From positions 1-64,000 of the forward strand of contig NZ_BCXA01000015.1 of assembly GCF_001894865.1 (NCBI RefSeq): a DNA stretch of 64,000 nt, in the 5' to 3' direction. Below, piece by piece: positions 18,263 through 26,777 of the stretch; position 1 is the stretch's first letter, and every line of letters begins with the position of its first letter. Origin of the DNA: Rhodococcus maanshanensis NBRC 100610. GTDB taxonomy: Bacteria > Actinomycetota > Actinomycetes > Mycobacteriales > Mycobacteriaceae. Under the pieces are notes generated by a model that saw only the letters and a program-made list of their open reading frames with translations, was not told the DNA's origin and did no database searches. A program made the position numbers and the translations under genes.

Positions 18263-21200
18263 CGCGCCGGGATCGGGCCAGGGCTCCACAGCCCGGACCG
18301 GGTGACGGTCGCGGTGTCCACCCGTGCGGGCACCGCGGATTCGTCGAGTGGCGTGAACCGCTCGAGCGAGCCCCAGTCCCGGTCCCAGTCCCGGTCGAGG
18401 TAGCTGGGCATCGTCTGCGCGGCGAGCAGCAGGTCGGTCCAGCCGAGCGGGCCGCCGCCGAGGCTGTCCTGCCAGCCGTTCGTGGAGTCGGCGCCGACCC
18501 GATCCGGCAGGATCCGGTACTCGGGCGCCTCGGCGACCCCGTACTCGTGGTCGAACGGCCGCTGACAGGGGAAGGACAGGCCGACGGACCAGTCCAGCAG
18601 CACCGGTGCGCTCGAGCCGACCACCTCGTTCAGCGTCCGCAGTTGCGGTACCCGGGGCGGCGTGACGGCCAGCCACTGCCGCTGGGAGAGGTCGTGGTCG
18701 TTCGCGACCAGCCGCACGGCGGTGGCGTCGGCCGGGATGTCGGCCATCGGGACCCGGAGGTTCCGCCACGACGGCGACGGCCCGATGTCGATGGGCAGCA
18801 GGCTGCCGCGTGCCTCGATCGTGCCGTCGGCGGCACGGGCGCCGTACTCGACGACCAGGTCCTGGCCGTAGGTGACGACACCGTCGGCGTCGACGGACCG
18901 GATCCGGCCCGCGGCGGTGACCACCAGGATCGGGGCCGCATCGCTCCGCTGAGCCGATGTACCGGCAGAGCCGGTATCCGGCAGCCTGTACCACCCGGAG
19001 GTGAGCTTCGCGGTGGCCTGCTCACCGGTCTGGTAGCTGCCGAGGACCGGGGTCCGCGCCGGGTCGAGCCCGAACGGCAGGGCCACGGAGCTGCCGTTGA
19101 TGCCGGTGGTGCCGGTGCCGCCGCCCGTGCCCGACGCGGTGCCGGACGTGGTGGTGGTGGCGTCGCTGTCGATGGTGTTCGCGCCGCCCGCGGCCTTGCT
19201 CTCCTCGTCGGCGGTCAGGTCGACGGGCACCCCGTTGGGGGTGAAGCCGGCGTCCGCGTCCGCCCCGAGCGGGTTGTCCGAGGGGCTCACCGGGGTGAGC
19301 ATCCCGGCGTTCGCGTCCGACTCGACGAGCACGTCGTCGGCCAGCGCGCAGGTGTCGCCCGCCATCGCCTCGATGTTGGACCGGGCCACCGAGTACGCCG
19401 GATACTGCGCGACCGCGGCCTTGGCCAGGGACAGCACCTCGAAGAGCACCACGAAGGCCGCCGCGAGCGTGAGCGGGGAACCGAGCAGCGCGCGCAGCCC
19501 GCGCGGCGGAGCGGCCTGCTCCTCCGGCCGGTACGGGGCCCGCAGGTGCTGCCAGCTCGCCAGCAGCAGCGCCAGCACCGCCAGGCCGAGCAGGGCGGTG
19601 GAGAAGGCGTTGCCGCCGATGGACGGCGGCTTGTCCCACCACGGCACGCCGTAGCTGGAGACGTACCACCAGCCGTTCGAGCCGGTGAAGGCCAACGCGA
19701 GCAGGAACAGCACGCCCGCCGCGAACAGCGTGCGGTTGCGGCGCGAGCGGAGGGTTGCCGCGGCGACCGCGACCGCGGTCAGCGCGGCGATGGAAGCGGC
19801 AAGGCCCGCGTACACACCGAAGTGGTGGGTCCACTTGGTGGGGGTGAACATCATCAGCACCAGCGAGCCGAACACGATCCCGAGGATGCGGCGCGACGGC
19901 CCTGCGGCGGCGCCCGGGATCTTGCCGCCCCGGCGCAGCATGATCATCGCGCAGACGACCAGGCAGAGGATCATCGTGAACACGCCGAACCGCCGGGCCA
20001 GCGACCCGTCGGGGGAGACGTTCATCAGCGCGTCGTAGCGGTGGTATTCGTCGAACCACTTCACGTTCGGGCCGACCAGGGTGCGGACCCGGGTCGCCTC
20101 GAGCACCGTGGCGAGCGTCTGGTCGGCGAAGACCACGGCCAGGACGAGGGTGCCCGCGGCGACGATCGGCGCGAGCAGCGGCAGCCACCCCACCTGCCGG
20201 GCCCGGTTTACCAGGATCGCGGTGATCGGCCTGGCGCCGACGATCAGCGCGGCGACGGCGATCACGCCGGTCGGCCCTGCCGCCAGCGAGAACGCCGCGA
20301 TGAGCACGCCGACCGCCGCGGGCAGCAGTCGGCCGGTGGCGATCGCCCGTTCGATCGAGCACCAGGTCAGCAGCGCGCCGAGCGCGATGATCGGCTCGGG
20401 CCGCAGGCCGTTGTTGTAGGGCAGCCAGAACGCGAGGAAGACCAGCCCGCCGGTCCAGATCGCGATCCGGTTGTGGCGCACCGCCCGGCCGAGGCGGGGG
20501 ATCACCTCGCGGCTGATGACCATCCAGCAGAGGATGCCCGCGATCAGCGCGGGCAGCCGCATCCAGGGGCTGGCCGTGGAGATCTTGGCCATCGCGGCCA
20601 GCACCTCGTAGTACCAGCCGAACGGGGCCTCGGGGACGCCGAACCAGCGGAAGTAGTTGGCCATGTAGCCGGCCTGCTCCGAGGCCCGGGCCATGTTCAG
20701 GAGGTAGCCGTCGTCGGAGGTGTTGGCCCCGATGAAGTGCCACAGCGCGAGGGTGCCGATCACCAGGCCGTCGACGGCGGTGAAACGCAGCCAGTGCCGG
20801 GGCAGGAAGCGGCGGGCGGCGCGGCCGTCGGTGCTGTCGAGGCGGTGCAGCGCGACCAGCGCGACCAGCGTGGCCAGCGTCCCGACGATGATCGCGAGCA
20901 GCTTCAACAGCGTCGGGCTGGAGGAGAACCGGGAATCGATGTCGGCGCGGACCTCGAGGCCTGCTGGCGCGGAGCCCTCGAGGTCGCTGAAGATGCCGAC
21001 CATCTGCGGGCGCAGGTCGCCCGCGACGTCGACGCTGAGCGGCTCGCCCGCGTCGTCGGTCAGCCCGGCGAAGGTGGCGGTGGTGTGCTGGGCGTCCGAG
21101 AACACGGTGATCGCCGAGCATTTCGTGGCGTCGGCCAGCGGTGCCGAGACCAGCACGCTGTTGCGCAGGATCACCTGCACCTCGCGGCCGGTCTCGCTCG

Positions 21201-21543
21201 CGGGGTCGCCCGCGACCTTGACGGTGAGGCCGTCGAGCTCGGCTTCCGCCGCCTGCTTCGGGGCGGTGGAGAGCAGGACCTGCCCGTCGGGCGGCAGCTG
21301 CGTCGCCACCGCGCAGGGGATGTGCGCGCTGATGCTGAGCGGTTCGTAGCTGACCAGCGGCGCGGACACGCTGGTCAGGGCGCCGTTCTGCGGCCAGGAC
21401 ACGCTGGCGGTGGTCTGCTTGACCGGCAGCAGCGGGGTGAGGACGGCCAGCAGCAGCCCGGCCAGACCCGCGACGACCGCGATCAGGCGGGCGGTGCGCA
21501 GTGAGGTTCGGTCGGCTGGCGTGGGTTCAGGCGCGTCGGACAC
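18259..21543 (-). CDS. Arabinosyltransferase, EmbA/B/C family (proximal copy)
   Basis: This 1094-aa protein is a second Emb-type GT-C arabinosyltransferase, parallel in structure to the copy at 14,139-17,444. It has an N-terminal membrane helix, an outer domain rich in SVSWPQNG-type motifs, and the catalytic paired Asp in FIGANTSDDGYLL. Conserved MANYFRWFGVPEAPFGWYYE, about 12 membrane spans, and a C-terminal carbohydrate-binding domain with SFPCQRPFDHEYGVAE follow. The start is GTG 21543, 30 nt after the stop of the upstream membrane protein, so an operon is likely. Mycobacteria carry three emb genes; only two are present here, separated by a HAD gene. Emb proteins are the known targets of ethambutol. 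Confidence 0.93.
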   Translation of the reverse strand: MSDAPEPTPADRTSLRTARLIAVVAGLAGLLLAVLTPLLPVKQTTASVSWPQNGALTSVSAPLVSYEPLSISAHIPCAVATQLPPDGQVLLSTAPKQAAEAELDGLTVKVAGDPASETGREVQVILRNSVLVSAPLADATKCSAITVFSDAQHTTATFAGLTDDAGEPLSVDVAGDLRPQMVGIFSDLEGSAPAGLEVRADIDSRFSSSPTLLKLLAIIVGTLATLVALVALHRLDSTDGRAARRFLPRHWLRFTAVDGLVIGTLALWHFIGANTSDDGYLLNMARASEQAGYMANYFRWFGVPEAPFGWYYEVLAAMAKISTASPWMRLPALIAGILCWMVISREVIPRLGRAVRHNRIAIWTGGLVFLAFWLPYNNGLRPEPIIALGALLTWCSIERAIATGRLLPAAVGVLIAAFSLAAGPTGVIAVAALIVGARPITAILVNRARQVGWLPLLAPIVAAGTLVLAVVFADQTLATVLEATRVRTLVGPNVKWFDEYHRYDALMNVSPDGSLARRFGVFTMILCLVVCAMIMLRRGGKIPGAAAGPSRRILGIVFGSLVLMMFTPTKWTHHFGVYAGLAASIAALTAVAVAAATLRSRRNRTLFAAGVLFLLALAFTGSNGWWYVSSYGVPWWDKPPSIGGNAFSTALLGLAVLALLLASWQHLRAPYRPEEQAAPPRGLRALLGSPLTLAAAFVVLFEVLSLAKAAVAQYPAYSVARSNIEAMAGDTCALADDVLVESDANAGMLTPVSPSDNPLGADADAGFTPNGVPVDLTADEESKAAGGANTIDSDATTTTSGTASGTGGGTGTTGINGSSVALPFGLDPARTPVLGSYQTGEQATAKLTSGWYRLPDTGSAGTSAQRSDAAPILVVTAAGRIRSVDADGVVTYGQDLVVEYGARAADGTIEARGSLLPIDIGPSPSWRNLRVPMADIPADATAVRLVANDHDLSQRQWLAVTPPRVPQLRTLNEVVGSSAPVLLDWSVGLSFPCQRPFDHEYGVAEAPEYRILPDRVGADSTNGWQDSLGGGPLGWTDLLLAAQTMPSYLDRDWDRDWGSLERFTPLDESAVPARVDTATVTRSGLWSPGPIPAR

Positions 21544-21573
21544 AAGGTCCGATCGTATGGGACGGAGCCCGGG

Positions 21574-23496
21574 TCAACGTCCCGCGGCGACGAGGGCGCG
21601 CACATCCCACACCCAGACGTCACCGGCGGCCTGACCGCTGTCACGGAGCAGCTCGCTGACCGTCTCGCGGAGGACCTGACGGTTCTTTCCCGGCGGGAGG
21701 ACGACCGCGTCGGCCCGCCAGAACCTCAGGTCCGTTGCCGCCTGCGCACGCAGCTCGTCGGTGATCGCGGGCGCTACGCCGGTCTTGTCCGCCTGGGCCA
21801 GCAACAGAGCCGTCGGCCGATCATCCGGTCCGTACTTGGCCTTCTTGGCGGCGCCGACCGGTCCGACGAAGTAGCCGCCCGCGAGCGGGAAGCCGAAATC
21901 GGCCTCGGCCTGCCAGGACAGCGCGCGCGCATCCTCGGGCCTCGGCAGCGGGACCGTCACGATGGAGCCGTCGTCGACGTACCCGCGCCAGGTCCCGTCG
22001 CTGAAGAACTCGGGAGCGGGCTTGCGGTCGACCGCAGGCAGCGGCATCGGGGTCAGCGGCAGCAGGGCGAGCACCAGGCAGATACACCAGGGCACCAGCG
22101 TCGCCCGCTCACGGAGGGCGCGGTCCGTCGCCATCGCCAGCAGCAGTGCGATCGCGGGGACCGCGCCCATCGCGAACCTGGTCTCGAGCACCGACTCGAG
22201 CAGCGGGACGTGCTCGAACCACGCCCACGGCAGCGTGATCCCGGTCCGGCTCCGTCCGACCGTCAGCTCGGACCCGAGCGAGAGCACGCCCATCACGAGC
22301 GTCGTCACCGTCGCCGCCCGCGCGAGCGGCGCCCGCCACAGCCAGGCCGACGCCGCGGCGACGAGGGCCAGCAGGGGCCAGCCGAAGTAGGCGTTCTCCT
22401 CGGTCGCGCCGATCGAGACGTCCTGTCCGGGGTTGGTGCGCCCTCCCAGCGATTGCGCCGGGAACTGCAGCAGCGCCTTGAGGTCGTTGCCCATCGTCCC
22501 GTGGTCGATGACCCGGTAGCTCTGCGGCCCGAAGAACTGCCACCACAACGGGATCGCGGTGATCGCCAGCGCGATCGCCGCCGCCAGCAGCAGCGGCCGC
22601 CACGAGGACCGCACCGCGGCGCGGGCGAGCTGCGGCCGAAAGGCGAAGTACGCCAACGTGAACACGGCGAAGGACATGGCGCAGATCAGCAGCGGTTCCT
22701 CGCCGAGCAGGATCTGCGTCGCGACCAGCAGCCCGAGCGCGATCGCGGTCCTGGTGCCCGCGCCGCGGCTGAGCCGGATCACGCAGCCGAGGATCAGCGG
22801 CAGCAGCGCCAGCGCAACGAAGTTCGGGTGCCCGTTGGCGTGCGAGATCATCCCGGGGGCGAACCCGCAGAACAGGCCGCCGACGGCCGCCGCTGCCCGC
22901 GACCGCACCGCGAACCGGGACAGCAGCCAGTACCAGGCGAAGGCGGTCCCTGCCAGGCCCGCGGTCAGCACCAGCGTCCAGGTGGCGGTCGGGCCGAACA
23001 GCAGCGTGACGGGCGCGAGCGGGATGCTGACCCCGAACATGGCCGTGTTGGCCATCAGGTTCACGCCGTCCGGGTAGTTCTGCAGGAGCGTGCCGAGGGG
23101 GTTCTCCAGCCGGGTGACCGAGTGCGCCGCGACCGCGAAGAACCATTCCCACATCCGCTGGTCCTGGCCGCTGCCGATCAGGTAGCCGACGGTGGGGGAG
23201 CGCCACTGGCGGCCGAGCACCACCACCGCGAGCACGGTGAACCCGAGCGCGGCCGCCACGTCCGGTCCGGCCCGGTGTCCCCGCAGGCGCCCGACGACGG
23301 CGCGCGCGGACCTCGGTGCGGTCGAGGTCCTCGCGGGGTCCGCCAGCATCGGTGCCTGGGGCATTGCACGTTCCTGTCCGTCGGCGGGCCGACGGATTGC
23401 CGGGCCCTTGGCCTCGGCCACCGTACTCACCGGCCCTGTGAGGTTCCTGTCGGCGGTCAGCCGGGCTCGGGACCGGGCGGCCACGAAGCGGTCCAT
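21574..23496 (-). CDS. Polytopic membrane protein, probable GT-C glycosyltransferase
   Basis: The predicted 640-aa protein has about 11 hydrophobic segments after a charged N-terminus and a soluble C-terminal domain of ~130 residues. Near the end of the first outer loop it has GSGQDQRMWEWFF, an acidic residue placed like the catalytic Asp of GT-C enzymes, followed by ENPLGTLLQNYPDGVN. That resembles polyprenyl-phosphate-sugar transferases, but the family could not be named. The position upstream of emb recalls aftA (~640 aa), yet I do not see AftA motifs, so I do not assign it. Two starts are possible: ATG 23496 (GGGAG 8 nt upstream) and ATG 23364 (AGGA upstream). The first 44 residues look unstructured, so the shorter form is plausible. 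Confidence 0.72.
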   Translation of the reverse strand: MDRFVAARSRARLTADRNLTGPVSTVAEAKGPAIRRPADGQERAMPQAPMLADPARTSTAPRSARAVVGRLRGHRAGPDVAAALGFTVLAVVVLGRQWRSPTVGYLIGSGQDQRMWEWFFAVAAHSVTRLENPLGTLLQNYPDGVNLMANTAMFGVSIPLAPVTLLFGPTATWTLVLTAGLAGTAFAWYWLLSRFAVRSRAAAAVGGLFCGFAPGMISHANGHPNFVALALLPLILGCVIRLSRGAGTRTAIALGLLVATQILLGEEPLLICAMSFAVFTLAYFAFRPQLARAAVRSSWRPLLLAAAIALAITAIPLWWQFFGPQSYRVIDHGTMGNDLKALLQFPAQSLGGRTNPGQDVSIGATEENAYFGWPLLALVAAASAWLWRAPLARAATVTTLVMGVLSLGSELTVGRSRTGITLPWAWFEHVPLLESVLETRFAMGAVPAIALLLAMATDRALRERATLVPWCICLVLALLPLTPMPLPAVDRKPAPEFFSDGTWRGYVDDGSIVTVPLPRPEDARALSWQAEADFGFPLAGGYFVGPVGAAKKAKYGPDDRPTALLLAQADKTGVAPAITDELRAQAATDLRFWRADAVVLPPGKNRQVLRETVSELLRDSGQAAGDVWVWDVRALVAAGR

Positions 23497-23530
23497 GCAG
23501 CGCTCCCATCACCATGCCGCCGAGGCGGTC

Positions 23531-24292
23531 CTACCGGCTGATGGTCGACGCCGCCGATGCAACGATGCGCCCGGGCCGACCGCGGTCGCACACCTCCCTG
23601 TAGCGGCCGAGCTGACCGGCAGCGTGGAGCATGGCGAGGCCCTGAGCGGTGAGTCGTCGTTGCCAGTCATCCAGCGCCGCGGCCAATGCGTCTGTGCCGC
23701 CGACTCTGCCGATCTGGCGGATCACGGTGGCGATGTGATCGAGCGGATAGCCCCCGCGCCGGAGGAGATGGGCGAGCTCGGCGTCGCGGACGTCACTCGC
23801 GGGGTAGCGGCGATATCCGGTGCCCGGGTCGCGGGCCGGGGCGAGGATGCCTGCGTCTTCCCAGTTGCGCAGCGTCGCGGGGGTGACGCGGAGGTGGTGC
23901 GCGAGCTCGCCGATGGTCCGGGTTTCGGAATCGTCCAATGGGTCTGTGGCGGTATCGGACTCGGCCGTCAGGTGGTGCGCCGCTCTCCTGACGGCCTCGA
24001 GGGTGTCCCGATCGCGGAGCGACTGGCCGTGGGCACGGTCGATGATCACCAGGAGGTCCTCGAGGTCCCCCTCGTGTAGTGCGTTCATGATCCGGCCACC
24101 GGCCGCGTACCCGTACGCGGGGATGAGCGAGAGGTAGGTGCGCAGTGCCGCCGCATGTACCTCGCTGTAGACCCGGTAGCCGCTCGGTGAGCGCTCGGCG
24201 GGCGGGATGAAGCCGTCGCGCTCGTAGTTGCGGACCGCCTGGGTCGAGATGCCGTGCTCGCGGGCGAGGTCGGATGGGCGCAGGGTTCTCAT
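23531..24292 (-). CDS. MerR-family regulator with two HTH domains (TioE-like)
   Basis: The 253-aa protein contains two MerR-type winged-helix domains. The first is at residues ~3-70 (LRPSDLAREHGISTQAVRNYERDGFIPPAERSPSGYRVY) and the second at ~125-195 (TIGELAHHLRVTPATLRNWEDAGILAPARDPGTGYRRY). This doubled layout matches the TioE-type regulators often found next to erythromycin-esterase-family genes. The divergent neighbour is exactly such a gene, and the 81-nt spacer holds three copies of a TTGAGAC motif. It most likely represses or activates its neighbour and itself. No effector-binding domain is obvious after the second HTH. The ORF ends in a short basic tail. Confidence 0.85.
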   Translation of the reverse strand: MRTLRPSDLAREHGISTQAVRNYERDGFIPPAERSPSGYRVYSEVHAAALRTYLSLIPAYGYAAGGRIMNALHEGDLEDLLVIIDRAHGQSLRDRDTLEAVRRAAHHLTAESDTATDPLDDSETRTIGELAHHLRVTPATLRNWEDAGILAPARDPGTGYRRYPASDVRDAELAHLLRRGGYPLDHIATVIRQIGRVGGTDALAAALDDWQRRLTAQGLAMLHAAGQLGRYREVCDRGRPGRIVASAASTISR

Positions 24293-24293
24293 T

Positions 24294-24371
24294 GGTTTGA
24301 GACTCTACCGACCATCTGGCCGGTCAACGCCTCAGAAGTCTCAACCGGGCTTTCAACGATACGATTGAGAC
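24294..24371. promoter_or_regulatory. Three-site operator between the MerR regulator and the esterase
   Basis: GGTTTGAGACT (24294-24304) and AGTCTCAACC (24337-24346) form an inverted repeat, and a third TTGAGAC lies at 24365-24371, two bases before the esterase ATG. TACGAT at 24360-24365 could be the -10 of the esterase promoter; if so its mRNA would be leaderless. A regulator with two DNA-binding domains suits multiple half-sites. Confidence 0.6.
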
Positions 24372-24373
24372 AC

Positions 24374-25498
24374 ATGAGCCAGGACATTCGAGACTTCGTA
24401 CCCGCATCATGTGACCTGTTGGGCCTCGGTGAGCCGACGCACCTGGAGCCCGCCTCTGCGCGGGTCCGCAACGAGCTGTTCGCCGCGCTGGTCGACCGCG
24501 GCTTCCGGTCGATCGCACTGGAGACCGATCGCGTTGCCGCGCTCGTCGTGGACGACTTCGTTCGGGAGGGCATCGGCAGCCTCGACCTGGCGATGGGCGA
24601 GGGCTTCTCGCACGGTTTCGGAGACCTGGAGGCCAACAGGCAGCTGGTGGCCTGGATGCGCGAGTACAACGAGAACCGTTCGCCGGCAGAACGATTGAGC
24701 TTTCACGGCTTCGACGCTCCGATGGAGACCACCAGTGCGCCCAGCCCGAGAACCCATCTCGAGTACGCCCGCGACTATCTGGGGCTCGACCTCGACATCG
24801 CGAGCCTCTGCGGAGAGGACGACCGCTGGAGCCGCACGGAGGCGGTCATGGACTCGGCCGTGTCCATCGGAGCCACGGCCGAGGCGGACCGGCTGCGGTC
24901 GGTTGCCGACGACATGCTCACCATGCTCTACGCGCGGGCGCCGGAGATGATCGCGACGACCTCCAGGGCCGAATGGCTCAGGGCGAAAACGTATCTCACC
25001 GCCGGACTCGGTCTGCTCCGGTATCACCGCCAGGCGGCGCAACGCATCGACGAGAGCGCGCGGGTATCGCTCCTGCTGGGTACCCGGGATGCGCTGATGG
25101 CTCGGAACCTCCTCGACATCCGAGGCATCGAGGCGGGGCGGGGAGCGACACTGGCCTTCGCGCACAACCGCCACCTGCAGGAGAACCCGAGCACCATGCG
25201 CATGGCGGACATGGACCTCGAGTGGTCCAGTGCAGGCGCCATCGTGGGCTCGCTGCTGGGCGACCGGTACGCCTTCATCGCGGGCAGCCTTGGCCACAGC
25301 GATGCGATCGGGCTCGGAGAGCCCGAGCCGGACACCTTCGAGGGCTTCCTCCAGGCACGGATCGCCACCTGGGGCCTGATGCCCGCCGCCGCGGTCCCCG
25401 CCGCCCGCACCCGCACCGACACCACCCCGGCGCAGGGCTACTTCCCCCTCGACCAGACGAGTCTCGACACGGTCGGTGTGATCCTGCACGTCAATTAG
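24374..25498 (+). CDS. Erythromycin esterase-family protein
   Basis: This 374-aa protein belongs to the EreA/EreB-like superfamily. Conserved positions are visible: LGLGEPTHLEP (His), SIALETDR (Glu), LSFHGFDAP, and FAHNRHLQ (His), the set used for metal-independent hydrolysis in Ere enzymes. Known members open the macrolactone of erythromycin, but most family members have no tested substrate, so macrolide resistance is only a possibility. The start is ATG 24374; it has no ribosome binding site and follows a TTGAGAC motif directly, which suggests a leaderless mRNA. It is transcribed divergently from the two-domain MerR gene. The C-terminus ends with a TTPAQGYFPLDQT segment. Confidence 0.85.
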   Translation: MSQDIRDFVPASCDLLGLGEPTHLEPASARVRNELFAALVDRGFRSIALETDRVAALVVDDFVREGIGSLDLAMGEGFSHGFGDLEANRQLVAWMREYNENRSPAERLSFHGFDAPMETTSAPSPRTHLEYARDYLGLDLDIASLCGEDDRWSRTEAVMDSAVSIGATAEADRLRSVADDMLTMLYARAPEMIATTSRAEWLRAKTYLTAGLGLLRYHRQAAQRIDESARVSLLLGTRDALMARNLLDIRGIEAGRGATLAFAHNRHLQENPSTMRMADMDLEWSSAGAIVGSLLGDRYAFIAGSLGHSDAIGLGEPEPDTFEGFLQARIATWGLMPAAAVPAARTRTDTTPAQGYFPLDQTSLDTVGVILHVN

Positions 25499-25561
25499 GT
25501 GACACGCTCTCGCCGGACGCCGTCGGCTGCGAAAGATCGCGCATCGTCGCGTGTGCCGGGG

Positions 25562-25831
25562 CTACGAGGCCGCCTCGCGGCGCGCGGGCGGATCGGCAAG
25601 CGCCTCGGCGACCAGGTCCAGCGACAGTCCGAGGACCTGGGCGATCGCGGCGACGGTGAAGAACGCCGGCGTCGCTATCCGTCCCGACTCGATCTTGCGC
25701 AACGTCTCCACGGAGATGCCGGCGTCCAGCGCGACCTCGACCATGCTGGCCTCGCCGCGGGCCCCGCGCAGCAGTTCGCCGAGCCGCCTACCCCGTTCGA
25801 GTTCCTCCGCCGTCAGCGGCACGCGCACCAT
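25562..25831 (-). CDS. Small XRE-type helix-turn-helix regulator
   Basis: This 89-aa protein has one Cro/C1-type HTH over residues ~15-75 (GRRLGELLRGARGE, then VEVALDAGISVETLRKIESG, then FFTVAAIAQVLGLSLD). I chose ATG 25831 (MVRVPLTAEELERG) rather than the longer form starting at 25897, because the extension would cross the palindromic spacer and the neighbouring gene start. It is divergent from a methionine aminopeptidase gene with a 52-nt AT-rich spacer, so it probably controls both. No ligand or dimerisation domain is present beyond the HTH. Confidence 0.82.
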   Translation of the reverse strand: MVRVPLTAEELERGRRLGELLRGARGEASMVEVALDAGISVETLRKIESGRIATPAFFTVAAIAQVLGLSLDLVAEALADPPARREAAS

Positions 25832-25837
25832 AGCCCC

Positions 25838-25860
25838 TATAGTAATACCGGTATAGTTAT
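25838..25860. promoter_or_regulatory. Palindromic operator/promoter between XRE and map
   Basis: The perfect palindrome ATACCGGTAT (25845-25854) lies inside a direct repeat TATAGTAAT (25838-25846) / TATAGTTAT (25852-25860). TATAGT at 25852-25857 is a good -10 for the + strand gene, whose ATG is at 25884. AT-rich sequence like this is rare in the window. The XRE protein is the obvious candidate binder. Confidence 0.6.
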
Positions 25861-25883
25861 TCGTTAACGAAGGTGAGGTGGGC

Positions 25884-26651
25884 ATGGTCGAGATCAAGAC
25901 CGAGGACGAGGTGCGCTCGATGCGGGTGGCCGGACGGGTGGTGGCGCAGGCCCTCGCGGCGGCGCGGGCGACCGCAGCGGTCGGGGTGAGCCTGCGCGAG
26001 CTGGACGCGGCCGCCGCGGCGGTGATCCGGGACGCGGGCGCGACCCCGGCCTTCCTCGGCTACCACCCCTCCTGGGCGCCGTCGCCGTTCCCCGGCGTGG
26101 TGTGCGCCAGCGTCAACGACGCCATCGTGCACGGCATCCCGTCGGACTACCGGCTCGCCGACGGCGATCTGGTCAGCCTGGACTGCGGAGCATTCCTCGA
26201 CGGGTGGTGCGGCGATTCGGCGATCAGCTTCGTGGTCGGCGCGGCGGACCCCGAGGACCTGAGCCTGATCGCGGACACCGAGGCGGCGCTCGCGCGGGGC
26301 ATCGAGGCCGCGCGGGTCGGGAACCGGATCGGCGACATCGCGGACGCCATCGGTGCCTTCGCCAGGAGCAGGGGGCGCGGGGTCCTCGCCGATCACGGCG
26401 GCCACGGCATCGGCCGCGCCATGCACGAGGACCCCCATGTGCCCAACGAGGGACGGCCCGGCCGGGGGATGAAACTGCGCGCGGGCCTGGTGCTCGCGCT
26501 CGAGCCGATGCTCATCCGCGGCGGCACCGACGACTATCGGCACGACCGGGACGGCTGGACGCTGCGCACCCTCGACGGCACCCGCGCTGCGCACAGCGAG
26601 CACACCATCGCCGTCACCGCGGACGGGCCGCTGATCCTCACCGCTGCCTGA
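25884..26651 (+). CDS. map: Type I methionine aminopeptidase
   Basis: The 255-aa enzyme removes the initiator Met from new proteins and has the pita-bread fold with two metals. Ligands visible in order: Asp in LVSLDCGAF, Asp in GWCGDSAISF, His in GGHGIGRAMHE, Glu in LALEPMLI, and Glu in AAHSEHTIAV. The ATG at 25884 has AGGTGAGG upstream; a GTG at 25878 is an alternative. Housekeeping map genes usually sit beside secY-adk-infA; this stand-alone copy paired with an XRE regulator is probably a second paralogue with conditional expression. It also lacks the N-terminal zinc-finger or extension found in some actinobacterial paralogues. Confidence 0.92.
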   Translation: MVEIKTEDEVRSMRVAGRVVAQALAAARATAAVGVSLRELDAAAAAVIRDAGATPAFLGYHPSWAPSPFPGVVCASVNDAIVHGIPSDYRLADGDLVSLDCGAFLDGWCGDSAISFVVGAADPEDLSLIADTEAALARGIEAARVGNRIGDIADAIGAFARSRGRGVLADHGGHGIGRAMHEDPHVPNEGRPGRGMKLRAGLVLALEPMLIRGGTDDYRHDRDGWTLRTLDGTRAAHSEHTIAVTADGPLILTAA

Positions 26652-26737
26652 GCGCGCCGAACGCGACCACCCGGGGGCGTCCGCGGGCACGAACCGATGC
26701 AGGTTCTCACTCATCGGGACTCTTCCCGTCCTGGGGA

Positions 26738-26777
26738 GCCGCTCGGTGTGAGATGAATCCATGTCACACCGAGCGGC
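26738..26777. repeat. Perfect 14-bp inverted repeat around the SDR start codon
   Basis: GCCGCTCGGTGTGA (26738-26751) pairs without mismatch with TCACACCGAGCGGC (26764-26777); the 12-nt spacer GATGAATCCATG contains the annotated ATG at 26761-26763. As RNA this would bury the start region in a stable hairpin; as DNA it would be a 40-bp operator. No U-rich tail follows, so a plain terminator is less likely. Confidence 0.75.

Noticed and set aside
14349-21504. Long + strand ORFs (about 1000 codons) opposite the two emb genes
   Set aside because: Low-complexity Arg/Gln/His/Gly-rich translations mirror the emb codons; no domains and no start signals.
18259-21543. Labelling the two arabinosyltransferases as EmbA, EmbB or EmbC
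   Set aside because: The family is clear but the paralogue cannot be decided by eye; a tree with mycobacterial, nocardial and corynebacterial Emb proteins would decide.
21574-23496. Assigning this 640-aa membrane protein as AftA
   Set aside because: Length and place upstream of emb fit, but I cannot see AftA sequence features; only a general GT-C-like pattern is supported.
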